A stretch of DNA of 64,000 nt from Glutamicibacter uratoxydans (GCF_006539925.1 NZ_BJNY01000005.1:161536-225535), one strand, 5' to 3'; positions 26,335 through 35,768 are shown, numbered from the stretch's first letter. The notes: a model not told the origin generated them from the sequence alone. A program made the numbers and translations.

Positions 26335-28716
26335 CTAGTCCACGATTTCTAGCGGAGCGTAGCGCAGCAGAAGTCTTTTCTCGGAATCCGGAAATTGCAC
26401 CTTGGCCACAGTTTTGTCCCCTGAGCCCTCCAGAGCGATGACAGTGCCCAAACCAAAAGAGGAATGCTTGACATGCTGCCCCACCTTGGGCACGACAATT
26501 TCCTTGTTCTGCACCACGCGCTGCTTTGAAACCGGGGCCGCGTTATGTCCACGGACCGGAAGCGCTGGTGCGGAGGATCCTGCACCCCAGTGGCTGCCCC
26601 GGTCGTACCTGCTTGTTGCGAAATTAACACTGCCGGAGCCGAAGGACAGTCCGCCGCCGAAGGAAGAGCCTTCGCGCTTCCAGTCGATCAGCGATGCCGG
26701 GACTTCTTCGAGGAACTGGCTGGCAGGGTTGTACTGGGCCTGCCCCCACAGGCTGCGCTGTTCTGCACGCGTCAGGTACAGGCGTTCACGCGCACGGGTC
26801 AGCCCCACATAGGCCAAGCGGCGCTCTTCGGCCAGCTCCTTCTCATCGGTCATCGACCTCTGGTGCGGGAATACGCCGTGCTCCATGCCGGTGAGGAAGA
26901 CCACTGGGAATTCAAGGCCCTTGGCAGTGTGCAGGGTCATCAGCGTGACCATGCCTTCACGAGCGGCCATGGCCGCTCCCTCGTCGTCGCTGGGAGCCTC
27001 TGGGATCTGGTCTGCGTCGGCTACCAGTGCCACCCGCTCCAGGAATCCTGCTAGGCCGCCTTCTGGCTCGTCGTTTACGTAGTCCCGCACCACAGCCACA
27101 AGTTCTGCCAGGTTCTCCACACGGGATTCGTCCTGGGGGTCGCTGGAGGTGCGCAGAGTCTCTAGGTATCCGGTCTGCTCAAGCACGGCTTCCAGAGCCT
27201 CGGCAGGGCCCGACCCCTCTGCCACTGTCTGCAGGTCGTCCATGAGCGCCACGAAGGCCTGGGTCATCTTGATGCCGCGGGTGCCCAAGCCCGGAGCTTC
27301 ATCGGAACGGCGCAGCGCTTCCATAAAGGAAATGCGGTCGCGTTCTGCCAACGCCGCCACAGCTCCTTCCGCGCGGTCGCCAATCCCGCGCTTGGGTTCA
27401 TTCAGGATCCGGCGGACGTTGATGTCGTCGGCGGGATTCACCAAGGCCCTAAGGTAGGCCAGCGCATCCTTGATTTCCTTGCGGTCGTAGAACCTGGTGC
27501 CGCCGACAACACGGTATTTCAGGTCCACGCGCATCAGTTGCTCTTCCAGTGCACGGGATTGAGCATTGGTGCGATAGAAGATCGCTACATCTCCAGGGCG
27601 CACGTCTTCCTCGTCGTTCAGGCGCAAGATCTCTTCTGCGATCCACCTCGCCTCGTCGGATTCCGACTCCCCCACGTAGCCGACGATCTGTTCCCCGTCG
27701 CCGCTCGCGGTCCACAGCTTCTTGTCATTGCGGTCAGGGTTGCGCTTGATGACTTCGTTGGCCGCCGACAGGATGTTCTGCGTAGAACGGTAGTTCTGCT
27801 CCAGCTTGATGGTCGCCGCGTTCGGGTAGTCCTTTTCGAACTCGATGATGTTGCGGATGTCGGCGCCGCGGAAGGCATAGATGGACTGGTCGGAGTCGCC
27901 GACCACGGTCAGTTCGCCCGGTGGGGTCTGCCCGTCGGGGCCGGTCAGTTCGCGCACCAGGGAGTACTGCGCGTGGTTTGTATCCTGATATTCGTCGATC
28001 AGCACGTGGCGGAACCGGCGCCGGTAGTTGTCCGCGACGCGTGGGAAGGCGCGGAACATGAAGACGACCTGCCCGATGAGGTCGTCAAAGTCCAGCGCAT
28101 TGGCGGCCCGCATGCGCTGGGTGTAGCCGCGGTAGACCTCGGAGACCGCCCGGGCAAAGGGGTCGTTGGTGTTGATCGTTGCCGCGTAGTCTTCATCGTC
28201 GATCAGCTCGTTCTTCAGCGATGAGATTTTGTGGGCGATGGCCTTGGGCGTGAAGCGCTTCGGGTCGATCTCAAGGCCCTTGGCCACCAGCGTGATCAAG
28301 CGCAGCGAATCGGCAGAGTCATAGATGGAGAAATTGGATTTCAGGCCAATGGTGGCTGCCTCGCGACGCAGAATTCGCACGCAGGACGAGTGGAAGGTCG
28401 AGATCCACATCTTCTTTGCCTGGTCTTCGCCGATCAGTTCGGCGGCGCGTTCACGCATCTCGGCTGCGGCCTTATTGGTAAAGGTAATCGCGAGAATTTC
28501 GTGCGGGCGGGACCTCCCTGTGGCCAGCAGGTAGGCGATCCGATGCGTCAGCACCCTGGTCTTGCCAGATCCTGCGCCCGCGATGATCAGCAGCGGCCCG
28601 CTGGCGTAGCGTACTGCCTGTTCCTGCTGGGGATTCATGCCGACAAGCAGTTCGTCGGCAGTGGGCAGTGCCTGTGCTGCGGCTTCTGGAGCGAAATCAT
28701 CAAAAAGGAAATCCAT
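26335..28716 (-). CDS. pcrA: ATP-dependent DNA helicase PcrA (UvrD/Rep superfamily 1)
   Basis: The 793-residue protein has the SF1 helicase motifs: LNPQQEQAV-like Q motif, Walker A AGAGSGKTRV, motif II LIDEYQDTN, motif III GDSDQSIYAFRGA, and motif V/VI TLHTAKGLEFPVVFLTG with AYVGLTRARERLYLT. The short C-terminal domain (VGQHVKHSSFGLGTVIALEG) is the PcrA Tudor-like RNA-polymerase-binding fold. It acts in nucleotide excision repair and in removing RecA from DNA. Confidence 0.95.
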   Translation of the reverse strand: MDFLFDDFAPEAAAQALPTADELLVGMNPQQEQAVRYASGPLLIIAGAGSGKTRVLTHRIAYLLATGRSRPHEILAITFTNKAAAEMRERAAELIGEDQAKKMWISTFHSSCVRILRREAATIGLKSNFSIYDSADSLRLITLVAKGLEIDPKRFTPKAIAHKISSLKNELIDDEDYAATINTNDPFARAVSEVYRGYTQRMRAANALDFDDLIGQVVFMFRAFPRVADNYRRRFRHVLIDEYQDTNHAQYSLVRELTGPDGQTPPGELTVVGDSDQSIYAFRGADIRNIIEFEKDYPNAATIKLEQNYRSTQNILSAANEVIKRNPDRNDKKLWTASGDGEQIVGYVGESESDEARWIAEEILRLNDEEDVRPGDVAIFYRTNAQSRALEEQLMRVDLKYRVVGGTRFYDRKEIKDALAYLRALVNPADDINVRRILNEPKRGIGDRAEGAVAALAERDRISFMEALRRSDEAPGLGTRGIKMTQAFVALMDDLQTVAEGSGPAEALEAVLEQTGYLETLRTSSDPQDESRVENLAELVAVVRDYVNDEPEGGLAGFLERVALVADADQIPEAPSDDEGAAMAAREGMVTLMTLHTAKGLEFPVVFLTGMEHGVFPHQRSMTDEKELAEERRLAYVGLTRARERLYLTRAEQRSLWGQAQYNPASQFLEEVPASLIDWKREGSSFGGGLSFGSGSVNFATSRYDRGSHWGAGSSAPALPVRGHNAAPVSKQRVVQNKEIVVPKVGQHVKHSSFGLGTVIALEGSGDKTVAKVQFPDSEKRLLLRYAPLEIVD

Positions 28717-28788
28717 GATAATGCCAGTCTACGCAGTCGACAGGACAGTACCGTCTTGCATGAATGTTGGGCAGCGATCGCAGGCATA

Positions 28789-29466
28789 ATGGGATATATG
28801 GCAAAGAAGGTCAAAAAGTCCAAGGAATACCGCAAACCCTCCCAATTCGTGGAGCAGCAAGGTGAGATTCTGGATCGGCGCCTGCGCGCATACAACGGAG
28901 TGGAAAGCACTTCGCATGAGAACAAGTCCAATCCCATGCTGCTCATCTCAGCCGGACTGGTGATCTGCGTCTTCCTCTTCTTCTATCTGCATGTGATGAC
29001 GCTGAACCAGATGAAGGACCTCAGCGATGGGTTGACCATGCCTGATCAGAGGATCTTCGGCTACACCCTGGATGACATCCAGGCCCTGCGCTCGGTCATG
29101 GACGACGATGCCCGCGGGCAGCTGAACTACGTCCACAAAACCGCCGGCCTGCTCTTCCCGCTGTTCACCGGGGGCATCAGCATGCTGCTGTTCATCCGCT
29201 GGATCCCCAACCGCTCGACGCGCTGGCTCGCATGGTGCGCCCCACTGGGCTTCGCAGTGGTGGACATCATTGAGAATTTCGCCATTGACGCACTGTTCTC
29301 GGCCGGCGAAGTTACTGCAGGCGCTGTGATGTTCGCTTCGATCCTCACAACGATTCGATGGGCATTGCTCATCATCACTGCTGGACTCATCGTGGGCTTG
29401 GGAATCACCCGAGGCAACCGTGCTTTAAAGCTAAAGATGGAAAAATTGCGAGGCGAGACCCCATAA
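28789..29466 (+). CDS. Conserved membrane protein of unknown function
   Basis: The protein has 225 residues from ATG 28789 (222 from ATG 28798). A basic N-terminus (MAKKVKKSKEYRKPSQF) is followed by four hydrophobic segments: near 55-72, 125-142, 148-165 and 178-203. No characterised family is recognised. It is divergent from pcrA and followed directly by tRNA-Arg. Confidence 0.75.
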   Translation: MGYMAKKVKKSKEYRKPSQFVEQQGEILDRRLRAYNGVESTSHENKSNPMLLISAGLVICVFLFFYLHVMTLNQMKDLSDGLTMPDQRIFGYTLDDIQALRSVMDDDARGQLNYVHKTAGLLFPLFTGGISMLLFIRWIPNRSTRWLAWCAPLGFAVVDIIENFAIDALFSAGEVTAGAVMFASILTTIRWALLIITAGLIVGLGITRGNRALKLKMEKLRGETP

Positions 29467-29531
29467 GTCCATGGGTGGAATTACTGATTCAAGCGCCTCA
29501 TAAGATAGGCTAGATGGTGATTTCACACCCA

Positions 29532-29605
29532 GCCTCTGTAGCTCAGTAGGATAGAGCGACCCTCTCCTAAAGGGTAGGCCGTCGGTTCGATTCCGGCCAG
29601 GGGCA
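29532..29605 (+). tRNA. tRNA-Arg (anticodon CCT)
   Basis: The 74-nt cloverleaf has acceptor GCCTCTG paired with CAGGGGC, D arm GCTC/GAGC, anticodon stem ACCCT/AGGGT with loop CTCCTAA giving anticodon CCT, and T arm GTCGG-TTCGATT-CCGGC. The discriminator is A and no CCA is encoded. It reads the AGG codon. Confidence 0.95.
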
Positions 29606-29615
29606 CACAAAAATC

Positions 29616-29660
29616 AAAGCCTTGCTTCCCAATTTTTATCAGGGAAGCAGGGCTTTATTT
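29616..29660 (+). terminator. Rho-independent terminator after tRNA-Arg
   Basis: AAAGCCTTGCTTCCC pairs with GGGAAGCAGGGCTTT (one G-T pair) and is followed by ATTTCATT. It starts 10 bases after the tRNA. Confidence 0.85.
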
Positions 29661-29704
29661 CATTTCTGGCGGCCACACACGTTGCCAGCGTCTTATCTGC
29701 CTAA

Positions 29705-29746
29705 ATAAAAGCGAAGGGCGCGTTCCCCCATGGAACGCGCCCTTCG
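29705..29746 (-). terminator. Terminator of the ROK-regulator gene
   Basis: CGAAGGGCGCGTTCC at 29712-29726 pairs exactly with GGAACGCGCCCTTCG at 29732-29746. On the minus strand it is followed by CTTTTATTT. Confidence 0.8.
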
Positions 29747-29781
29747 ATATTGCTCAGTATGCTGCTGGTGCAGTCCGCTGA

Positions 29782-31011
29782 TTAGCGCAGAAGCAGCGCA
29801 GTCGCCTTTGGCGACAGCGAAGCATCCATGACTACACACGCACCACCGACGGCGCCAACGTTGCCGCCGAGCTTCGAGGTGCGGGATTCGATCTCATGGA
29901 CAGCACGCAACGCAAAGCGGCGCTGGATGGCGGCATCGACATCATCGGCCACCAGCTCGTTGACCTTGACCCACTGCGGGCCGCCGAAGACAACTTCGCG
30001 GATATCCAGCGAGTTTGCCAGCTGGCCGGCGACTTCGCCAACCATCACCATGGTTTCGGTGACGATTTCCTTGGCAACCGCATTGCCTTCAAGCGCCAAC
30101 TCGGTCAGTCGGTTGATGCCTTCTGCGCGCTGCTCTGGGCCTAGGATTTCATAGGTCGGCAGGTCAAGACCGCGCTCCTGAGCCTTCTGCGAGATGAACT
30201 CGTAGGAGGTGCCAGCAGCCAAGCAGTCGTCCGCGCCGCACTCTTCGCACTTGATCGACTTGTAGCCGGTGGAGTAGTGGCCGATCTCGCCGGCATTGTT
30301 GCTGGCGCCGTGGTGGACTTCGCCATTGATGACGATGCCTGCGCCAAAGCCATGGCCGCAGTAGACGAACACGAAGTCGTCGGCTTTTTCTTCCTTCGAC
30401 TGCCACAGCTCGCCTACTGCCGAGGCAATGGTGTCCTTTTCAATGATCACCTGCAGGCGGAGCAGCTTGCGCAGCGGGTTGACCAATTCAACATCAGCCC
30501 AGCCATCAAGCAGCGGCGGGTTCAGCACTACGCCTTCTTCGACGTTGACCGGACCAGGAACAGCAATGCCGACGCCTACGATGTGCTTCTTCGGGACGCG
30601 GATTTCAGCGATGAGCTCCTTGACCGTGTTGGCCATCAGCTGCACGGTTTCTGAAGCAACTTCGAGGTTGGGAACTTCGATGCTGCGCTCGCGCAATACT
30701 TCCCCGCGCAGGTTCATCGCTACGAAGCTCAGGACGCTTGGGTCGAGGTGGATGCCGATGGAAACTAGGCGATTGCCTTCAAGTTCCAAAACAGTGCGTG
30801 GTTTTCCGGGGCCGGAAACGATCGTGCGGTCTTCGCGTACGATTCCGTCGTCGAGAAGTCGACGTACAACGTTCGAAATGGTCTGCGGTGAAAGTCCTGT
30901 CGAACCTGCAAGTTCGACACGGCTGATGCCATCCGGTGCCCGGCGGATGGACTCAAGAATTACTGCTTGGTTGAAGTCTCCCAAGCGGCCTAGGTTTGTA
31001 CCCCGTCGCAT
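29782..31011 (-). CDS. ROK-family transcriptional regulator (NagC/XylR-like)
   Basis: The 409-residue protein (from the preferred start) has an N-terminal winged helix (ILESIRRAPDGISRVELAGS, then TGLSPQTISNVVRRLL) and a ROK sugar-kinase-like domain with the zinc-binding segment IKCEECGADDCLAAGTS and NNAGEIGHYSTG. These proteins repress sugar or amino-sugar uptake genes. GGAG lies before the ATG at 31011; the frame extends to 31125. No transport operon is adjacent, so the target is unknown. Confidence 0.9.
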   Translation of the reverse strand: MRRGTNLGRLGDFNQAVILESIRRAPDGISRVELAGSTGLSPQTISNVVRRLLDDGIVREDRTIVSGPGKPRTVLELEGNRLVSIGIHLDPSVLSFVAMNLRGEVLRERSIEVPNLEVASETVQLMANTVKELIAEIRVPKKHIVGVGIAVPGPVNVEEGVVLNPPLLDGWADVELVNPLRKLLRLQVIIEKDTIASAVGELWQSKEEKADDFVFVYCGHGFGAGIVINGEVHHGASNNAGEIGHYSTGYKSIKCEECGADDCLAAGTSYEFISQKAQERGLDLPTYEILGPEQRAEGINRLTELALEGNAVAKEIVTETMVMVGEVAGQLANSLDIREVVFGGPQWVKVNELVADDVDAAIQRRFALRAVHEIESRTSKLGGNVGAVGGACVVMDASLSPKATALLLR

Positions 31012-31645
31012 TAATGCTCCATTGATCTGTAAAGTTGATGGATCGATCTTCCTATTCCAACGTTTCGCCTTGCTCACTAGGAAACGGTCAAAAACTGCGA
31101 GTAATACAACCGTTCGTCGTTGCAACTAAAAACGTTGGAGATCCAATTAAGCACGTTACCATCATTAAGGACTTCGCACACGCGATATTGCGAATTCGCG
31201 CCCATAAATCTTGGCGAGACAGGGCTTTGTTTAATCAACAACCAAGGACAAATCTCTCCATGTTGATTATTCGGCCCCCTTGTTGGAGGACTCGAAGCGT
31301 CGCGTCGGCGCACCTTTAGTAAATGCCGGTAGAGAAATTAAGAGAGATTCTTCGACTGCCGCTCCGGTGTTGCATCGATGCCAAGCGCTCCTTCCGGCAC
31401 AGCACAGATGCCAAGCGGGGCTTCGCCGCAGGGTCGACGATTCTTGCAGGGCGCAGCCGATGGCATGCAGTATGCGATCACCGGAATGCTCCCCGCCGGC
31501 GATCACAAGCCTGCAAGGAGTATCTAACCGCGTACTGGACATGCCCCCTCGAATAAGGGCATGCCACAGCATTCTACTGAAGTAGGAACACTGCTAGGCC
31601 CATTCCGAACACCCTGCAACCGGTCTATGCCGGTTGTGTAGGACG
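31012..31645. other. Noncoding gap upstream of the ROK regulator
   Basis: About 630 bases hold no convincing gene. The part near 31012-31140 is A/T-rich and should contain the ROK-gene promoter. The 11-mer GATGCCAAGCG occurs twice, at 31378-31388 and 31408-31418, 30 bases apart. Short frames here lack ribosome-binding sites and look random. Confidence 0.4.
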
Positions 31646-32140
31646 TCAGCTGGCTTGCAGGTAGGTATCCCAGGCATCGTCGATATGATTGAGCCCCGAA
31701 ACCAAGTGTCCCCCAATGCGAGGGCGATGCGGGGTGACTCGTAGCTGCCAGCCAAGCTGGGCGAGCATCTTGTCTGCCTTTCGGCTATTGCAGGAGAGGC
31801 AAGCCGCCACCAGGTTCTCCCAGGTGTTCTTTCCACCCCTGCTGCGTGGCACCACATGATCGATGGTGTTTGCCGCTTTGCCGCAGTATGCGCAGATAAA
31901 CCTGTCGCGACGAAGAACGCCCCTACGGGTGACATGATTCATGTCCCTGTAGGGGCGTCGGACGTAGCGCTTTAAGACGATGACCGTTGGCCGCGGTAGT
32001 TCGCCGTGAGAGCTGCGCACAGGCTTGGAGTCATCCTGGAGCACTATCGTGGCTTTCTCCGCCATCACTAATAACAAGGCGCGTCGAAAGGTCACTACGG
32101 CTAAGGGCTCGTAGCCGGCGTTTAAAACAAGCGTTCGCAT
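31646..32140 (-). CDS. HNH endonuclease
   Basis: The 164-residue protein begins MRTLVLNAGYEPLAVVTFRR, as in a widespread actinobacterial HNH family, and has the zinc-bound HNH core ICAYCGKAANTIDHVVPRS followed by RGGKNTWENLVAACLSCN. GAAGGAAG lies 10 bases before the ATG at 32140, so the upstream in-frame ATG at 32176 is rejected. Members probably act as nucleases in DNA processing; this chromosomal copy has no prophage or restriction neighbours. Confidence 0.88.
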   Translation of the reverse strand: MRTLVLNAGYEPLAVVTFRRALLLVMAEKATIVLQDDSKPVRSSHGELPRPTVIVLKRYVRRPYRDMNHVTRRGVLRRDRFICAYCGKAANTIDHVVPRSRGGKNTWENLVAACLSCNSRKADKMLAQLGWQLRVTPHRPRIGGHLVSGLNHIDDAWDTYLQAS

Positions 32141-32316
32141 GATGCAGTACTTCCTTCTTGAACCGATGGCCGCCATCTGGCATGGTGGGGCTCGCGTTCT
32201 CTGTGGAGAGGTCTAACGCTAGCCTAAAGGATCAGTACGCTCATATGTGCCCGAAGGGCAAAAGATCTTCTGGAGTTCATCTACCCCAAAGCTTCCATTT
32301 ACCCGTTAAATGACGA

Positions 32317-32351
32317 CAGGCCGTTGAACGTCTTCCTCGTTCAACGACCTG
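32317..32351 (-). terminator. Terminator hairpin of the NlpC/P60 gene
   Basis: CAGGCCGTTGAACG at 32317-32330 pairs with CGTTCAACGACCTG at 32338-32351 (one G-T pair). It is placed just past the peptidase stop and is followed on the minus strand by a short A/T stretch rather than a strong T-run. Confidence 0.6.
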
Positions 32352-32369
32352 CGGTCAGAAGCTAAATGC

Positions 32370-33227
32370 TTAGCGAGCCAGGGTGTAGTAACCGTACAGC
32401 GGGTTACGGCTCACCGAGTGGATCATGGTGTCCACGGTTGGGTTCTGTGCACCGATCATCTGACCGTTGCCCAGGTAGATGCCTACGTGGCTTCCGCCGC
32501 GCTGGAATACAAGATCGCCTGGCTTAGGGTTGCTGGTGCGCTTGAACTGGCCGGAACCCAGAATAGCCGAGGTGCCGCGTGCAATGTTGATGCCGTGCTT
32601 GGCATATACGTACTTGACGAAGCCCGAGCAGTCCCAACCGGAAGGAGTGTTACCGCCCCAGACATATGGAACGCCGACGTACTTTGCAGCGGTGGCTGCA
32701 ATGCCGGACAGGTTGCCGGTGTTGACCGAAGACTCAGCCTTGACAGACTTGGTCTGGGTAGTGGTGGTCGACTTGGTCGAAGTCGACTGCTGGCCACGGT
32801 TCGAACGGGTCACAGGAGCGAATGCATCGTCCGAGGAGTTGCTCGACGAGGTGGTTTCGTTCGAGGAAGCCTGGGTGGCGGTCACGTCGTTGGCAACGGC
32901 GATGACTACTGGCTCTGGCTTAGGCTCTGCAGTGAAGCTTGCACGCTGAATGTCAACCGAAGCATCCTTGTCCGCAGCAACGGTAACTGCCTTGACAGCT
33001 ACGCGCTCTGGGTTGATGGTGTCGACTGGCGCAGCGGATACGTCGCGCGATGCGGTGGCCTGTCCTGGGACACCCAGGGTGATGATCAAGCCGGAAGCAG
33101 CAGCAACGACTGCTGCCTGGCGTCCCACAGAGCCGGCATTGTTTGCCACGGCCTGCGAAATTGCTTCTAGCGAGTTAGTACGTGGCACGTCGGCGCGGCG
33201 ACGTCCATGAGCTTGACGCTTGGTCAC
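32370..33227 (-). CDS. Secreted NlpC/P60 (C40) peptidoglycan endopeptidase
   Basis: The 285-residue protein has a basic start and a signal/anchor segment (QAAVVAAASGLIITLGVPGQ), a Ser/Thr-rich linker, and a C-terminal NlpC/P60 domain from about residue 174. Catalytic C200 is in WDCSGFVKYVY and H247 in GGSHVGIYLG. It should cut stem peptides in peptidoglycan like RipA. The start is GTG at 33227, with AAGGAG at the 3' edge of the c-di-AMP riboswitch in front of it. Confidence 0.93.
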   Translation of the reverse strand: MTKRQAHGRRRADVPRTNSLEAISQAVANNAGSVGRQAAVVAAASGLIITLGVPGQATASRDVSAAPVDTINPERVAVKAVTVAADKDASVDIQRASFTAEPKPEPVVIAVANDVTATQASSNETTSSSNSSDDAFAPVTRSNRGQQSTSTKSTTTTQTKSVKAESSVNTGNLSGIAATAAKYVGVPYVWGGNTPSGWDCSGFVKYVYAKHGINIARGTSAILGSGQFKRTSNPKPGDLVFQRGGSHVGIYLGNGQMIGAQNPTVDTMIHSVSRNPLYGYYTLAR

Positions 33228-33243
33228 TATAAGAGCCTCTCCT

Positions 33244-33385
33244 TGATACCTACGAGGTAAGCTGTCGGGTTCGAAGTGGAGTTACCTCGGTGGATTTGAA
33301 GTTTCCTTCTCTTCCACTTCACCCCTAGGGTTGTTAGTTCAAACTAACTACCCGATGTTGGTTCCCCCGCCACTGCCGTACGAGT
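33244..33385 (-). promoter_or_regulatory. c-di-AMP (ydaO-yuaA) riboswitch in front of the NlpC/P60 gene
   Basis: Read on the minus strand, the leader contains the conserved blocks GGCGGGGGAACC, GGGGTGAAG and, near its 3' end, CCCGACAGCTTACCTCGTAG. These are hallmarks of the ydaO motif, which senses cyclic di-AMP and usually turns off downstream genes. In actinobacteria it commonly controls cell-wall hydrolases. AAGGAG of the gene overlaps the 3' end of the motif, so control of translation as well as transcription is possible. Confidence 0.88.
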
Positions 33386-33523
33386 TGTGTATAACTGCAC
33401 ATTGCGTGTTGGCAGTGCTCGGTTCTCACGCAATGTTGCTCAGGGATCCCCTGGCACGCATCTAAGCCTATAGGATGATTTTCGAAATGTCACGTTTTGA
33501 TCACGGAATGGTGACGAAGATCG

Positions 33524-34555
33524 TTATAACCAGCCGGCTGGGTCCTTAAACTGGCCGTCAACGATGACATCGAAGTGCACGTGGCACCCGGTCGAGTTGC
33601 CGGTGGTGCCGCTCAACGCGATCAAATCTCCGCGCTTGACCTTGTCGCCAACCTTGACCAAAACCTTGGTGTTGTGGCTGTAGCCGGTCTCCAGGCCATC
33701 GCCGTGATCAATCATGACGCGGTTGCCAGAGTGGCCGGCCCAGCCGGCGACCGTAACGGTGCCTGAAGCCGCTGCATAAACGTTGGTTCCGCACTGAACA
33801 CCGTAGTCAGTACCGCCATGGATCATGGTGCCCGCACCGGTTGGGTTGTTGCGGTGGCCGAAAGGAGAAGTGATGCGGTTGGACTTCACCGGTCGATCGA
33901 GCAGGCCGGAAGTCGACTTGATCGCGGTGACGCTGCCGCCGGAAGCAGCCATGACTTCTGCAAGCTTTTCTTCGTTGGCAACCTTTGGATTGACATCCGA
34001 GGTCAATGCCGCGCGTTCCACTTCCAAGGAGCCAGCTTCTGGAGCCGTGACATCTACCACAGAAGCGGTTGCGGTGCGTTCTGCAGCGACAGCTACGGAG
34101 CCGTCTTCGGTCGAAGTGCCTGAAAGCTGAGGGGCAAATGCAGCCAATGCCAGACCTGAAACGGCGGCCACTGCTGCGATCTTGTGGCTGAATCCGAGCC
34201 GGGAAGATCCCTGCTTTGTCTTGCGGAGGTTCGAGATGAACTCGACGTTGCCGGAGATCTCTGCCGATTCGGCGGCAACCTTGACGGCTCCAGGAAGTGC
34301 AATGACGTTGCTGTCATTCTCTCCCAGCGCCAGCATCTGGCGGGTAGGAGCGATGCCGTAGCGCTGGCGGGCCTCAAAGCGGCGGCCAACAAAGTTGCTG
34401 TGAACTGGCGCAGCGGCCTCGATGGTTGCCACCGATTCGCTCACGCGCGATGCCCGGCGTCCACCGGAGCGCTCCACGGCGGAAGCGGCAATCTCGCTAA
34501 TCGCGTCTAGTTCAACAACAGCGGCACGTCGGCCGGTCGTCTTGGTTTCGGCCAA
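33524..34555 (-). CDS. Secreted M23-family (LytM) metallopeptidase
   Basis: The 343-residue protein has a membrane/signal segment near residues 125-145 (IAAVAAVSGLALAAFAPQLS) and a C-terminal M23 domain with Zn ligands H246 and D250 (HGGTDYGV) and H327 in CHVHFDV, plus active-site H325. It should cut peptidoglycan cross-links. The start is TTG at 34555 with GAGAGG before it; the ATG three bases further up is out of frame. It lies behind its own c-di-AMP riboswitch. Confidence 0.92.
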   Translation of the reverse strand: MAETKTTGRRAAVVELDAISEIAASAVERSGGRRASRVSESVATIEAAAPVHSNFVGRRFEARQRYGIAPTRQMLALGENDSNVIALPGAVKVAAESAEISGNVEFISNLRKTKQGSSRLGFSHKIAAVAAVSGLALAAFAPQLSGTSTEDGSVAVAAERTATASVVDVTAPEAGSLEVERAALTSDVNPKVANEEKLAEVMAASGGSVTAIKSTSGLLDRPVKSNRITSPFGHRNNPTGAGTMIHGGTDYGVQCGTNVYAAASGTVTVAGWAGHSGNRVMIDHGDGLETGYSHNTKVLVKVGDKVKRGDLIALSGTTGNSTGCHVHFDVIVDGQFKDPAGWL

Positions 34556-34569
34556 AACATTCCTCTCAA

Positions 34570-34690
34570 GTTGCGCCTACGAAGTTAGCTGTCGGATTCG
34601 GCTCCTGAGATTGAGCCGGCCTGCTTCTACGCAAGACTTCACCCCAAGACGTTGCACGTCGTTAAGTGGGTCCCCCGCTATTGCCCTAAA
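34570..34690 (-). promoter_or_regulatory. c-di-AMP (ydaO-yuaA) riboswitch in front of the M23 gene
   Basis: On the minus strand the leader shows AGCGGGGGACCCA, TTGGGGTGAAGTC and CCGACAGCTAACTTCGTAGG, again the ydaO core. It is shorter than the copy in front of the NlpC gene because a peripheral arm is smaller. It ends 10-15 bases before the TTG start. It senses cyclic di-AMP. Confidence 0.88.
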
Positions 34691-34814
34691 AATACTTTTT
34701 CTCATCTTGGCGCAGGGCAATACTAGGCGTATGCGCATAAGGTGAGCCGGAGCTAGATAAACTACTAGCTCCGGTCGTTAACGTTACACGTCACCCCGGA
34801 AAGTTACAATTTCG

Positions 34815-35513
34815 TTATCTTTCCCGAGCTTGGACAAAAACGTGTCCGCTGACCTCCACAGGCAGCTCCAACGCACCCTCAATCCCCTGAACCCGGACGA
34901 CGACATAGTCATCGGCGCGCTCCAAAGTGACAATCGCGCCGGGGCGGATTCCACCTTCATTCAGTTGTCCGAGCAGGATTGGGTCGGTTTGGATCGGCTC
35001 AGCCAAGCGTGCAATCGCCACCGGGCCTTCGACTCCATCAAGCAGCGCCTGGTCGAGGTTCACCACGTCAGATGAGATATCGCTCACTTTCGGCCCGCCG
35101 AGGACTTCGAGGCCCGGAATCGGGTTGCCGTACGGCGAAACAGTGGGCTTGCCCAGCAGATCATAAAGGCGGCGTTCTACGCGCTCACTCATCACATGTT
35201 CCCAGCGGCAGGCTTCTTCGTGGACGTACTCCCAGTCCAATCCGATCATGTCTGCCAGAAGGCGCTCGGCAAGGCGGTGCTTGCGCATCACGCTCGTAGC
35301 CAGTTCGTGGCCCTTTTCGGTCAGGGCAAGATGGCGGTCGGAAGAAACCACCACCAGTCCGTCGCGTTCCATGCGGGCTACGGTCTGGGAAACGGTCGGC
35401 CCGGAGTGGCCAAGACGCTCTGCGATGCGTGCACGCAAGGCCACGATCTCTTCTTCTTGTAGTTCAAGAATGGTACGCAGGTACATCTCGGTTGTATCGA
35501 TAAGGTCTGACAC
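34815..35513 (-). CDS. ideR: Iron-dependent repressor, DtxR/IdeR family
   Basis: The 232-residue protein aligns with DtxR without gaps over the metal sites: M10, C102, E105, H106 (site 2) and H79, E83, H98 (site 1) sit at the same residue numbers. An N-terminal winged helix and a C-terminal SH3-like domain are both present. It represses iron uptake and activates storage when Fe2+ is plentiful. It is a single gene upstream of the hydrolase genes and separated from them by the M23 leader. Confidence 0.9.
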   Translation of the reverse strand: MSDLIDTTEMYLRTILELQEEEIVALRARIAERLGHSGPTVSQTVARMERDGLVVVSSDRHLALTEKGHELATSVMRKHRLAERLLADMIGLDWEYVHEEACRWEHVMSERVERRLYDLLGKPTVSPYGNPIPGLEVLGGPKVSDISSDVVNLDQALLDGVEGPVAIARLAEPIQTDPILLGQLNEGGIRPGAIVTLERADDYVVVRVQGIEGALELPVEVSGHVFVQARER

Positions 35514-35768
35514 GGCAGCCGCTCCTGGAAGTCACAACAATTGAGGTTCGTTTGAAAAATGAGACGTCGGTACTCCACTCTACTTGGTGTGGGCGACAGA
35601 AACGTTACGAGGCCCACCAGTGCGTATGTCGTAACCGACCGTCCAGTTTTTCTCCCGAACCCTCGCAATTTGCGAAGATATCAAGTGAAACGCCTGAAGC
35701 CTGCGCAGTTATTCCATCTGGGCAGTTGACGCCTTCAGCACTTCACACAATCGCTATCGAGGAGCACG

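Noticed and set aside
28231..28788. Long plus-strand open frame upstream of the membrane protein gene (its first 186 codons)
   Set aside because: It is the antisense shadow of pcrA; the natural start is near 28789-28798, where the minus-strand pcrA has ended.
31378..31418. GATGCCAAGCG repeated twice, as a start of a repeat array
   Set aside because: Only two copies, with no third at the same spacing; not CRISPR. It remains a possible weak operator.
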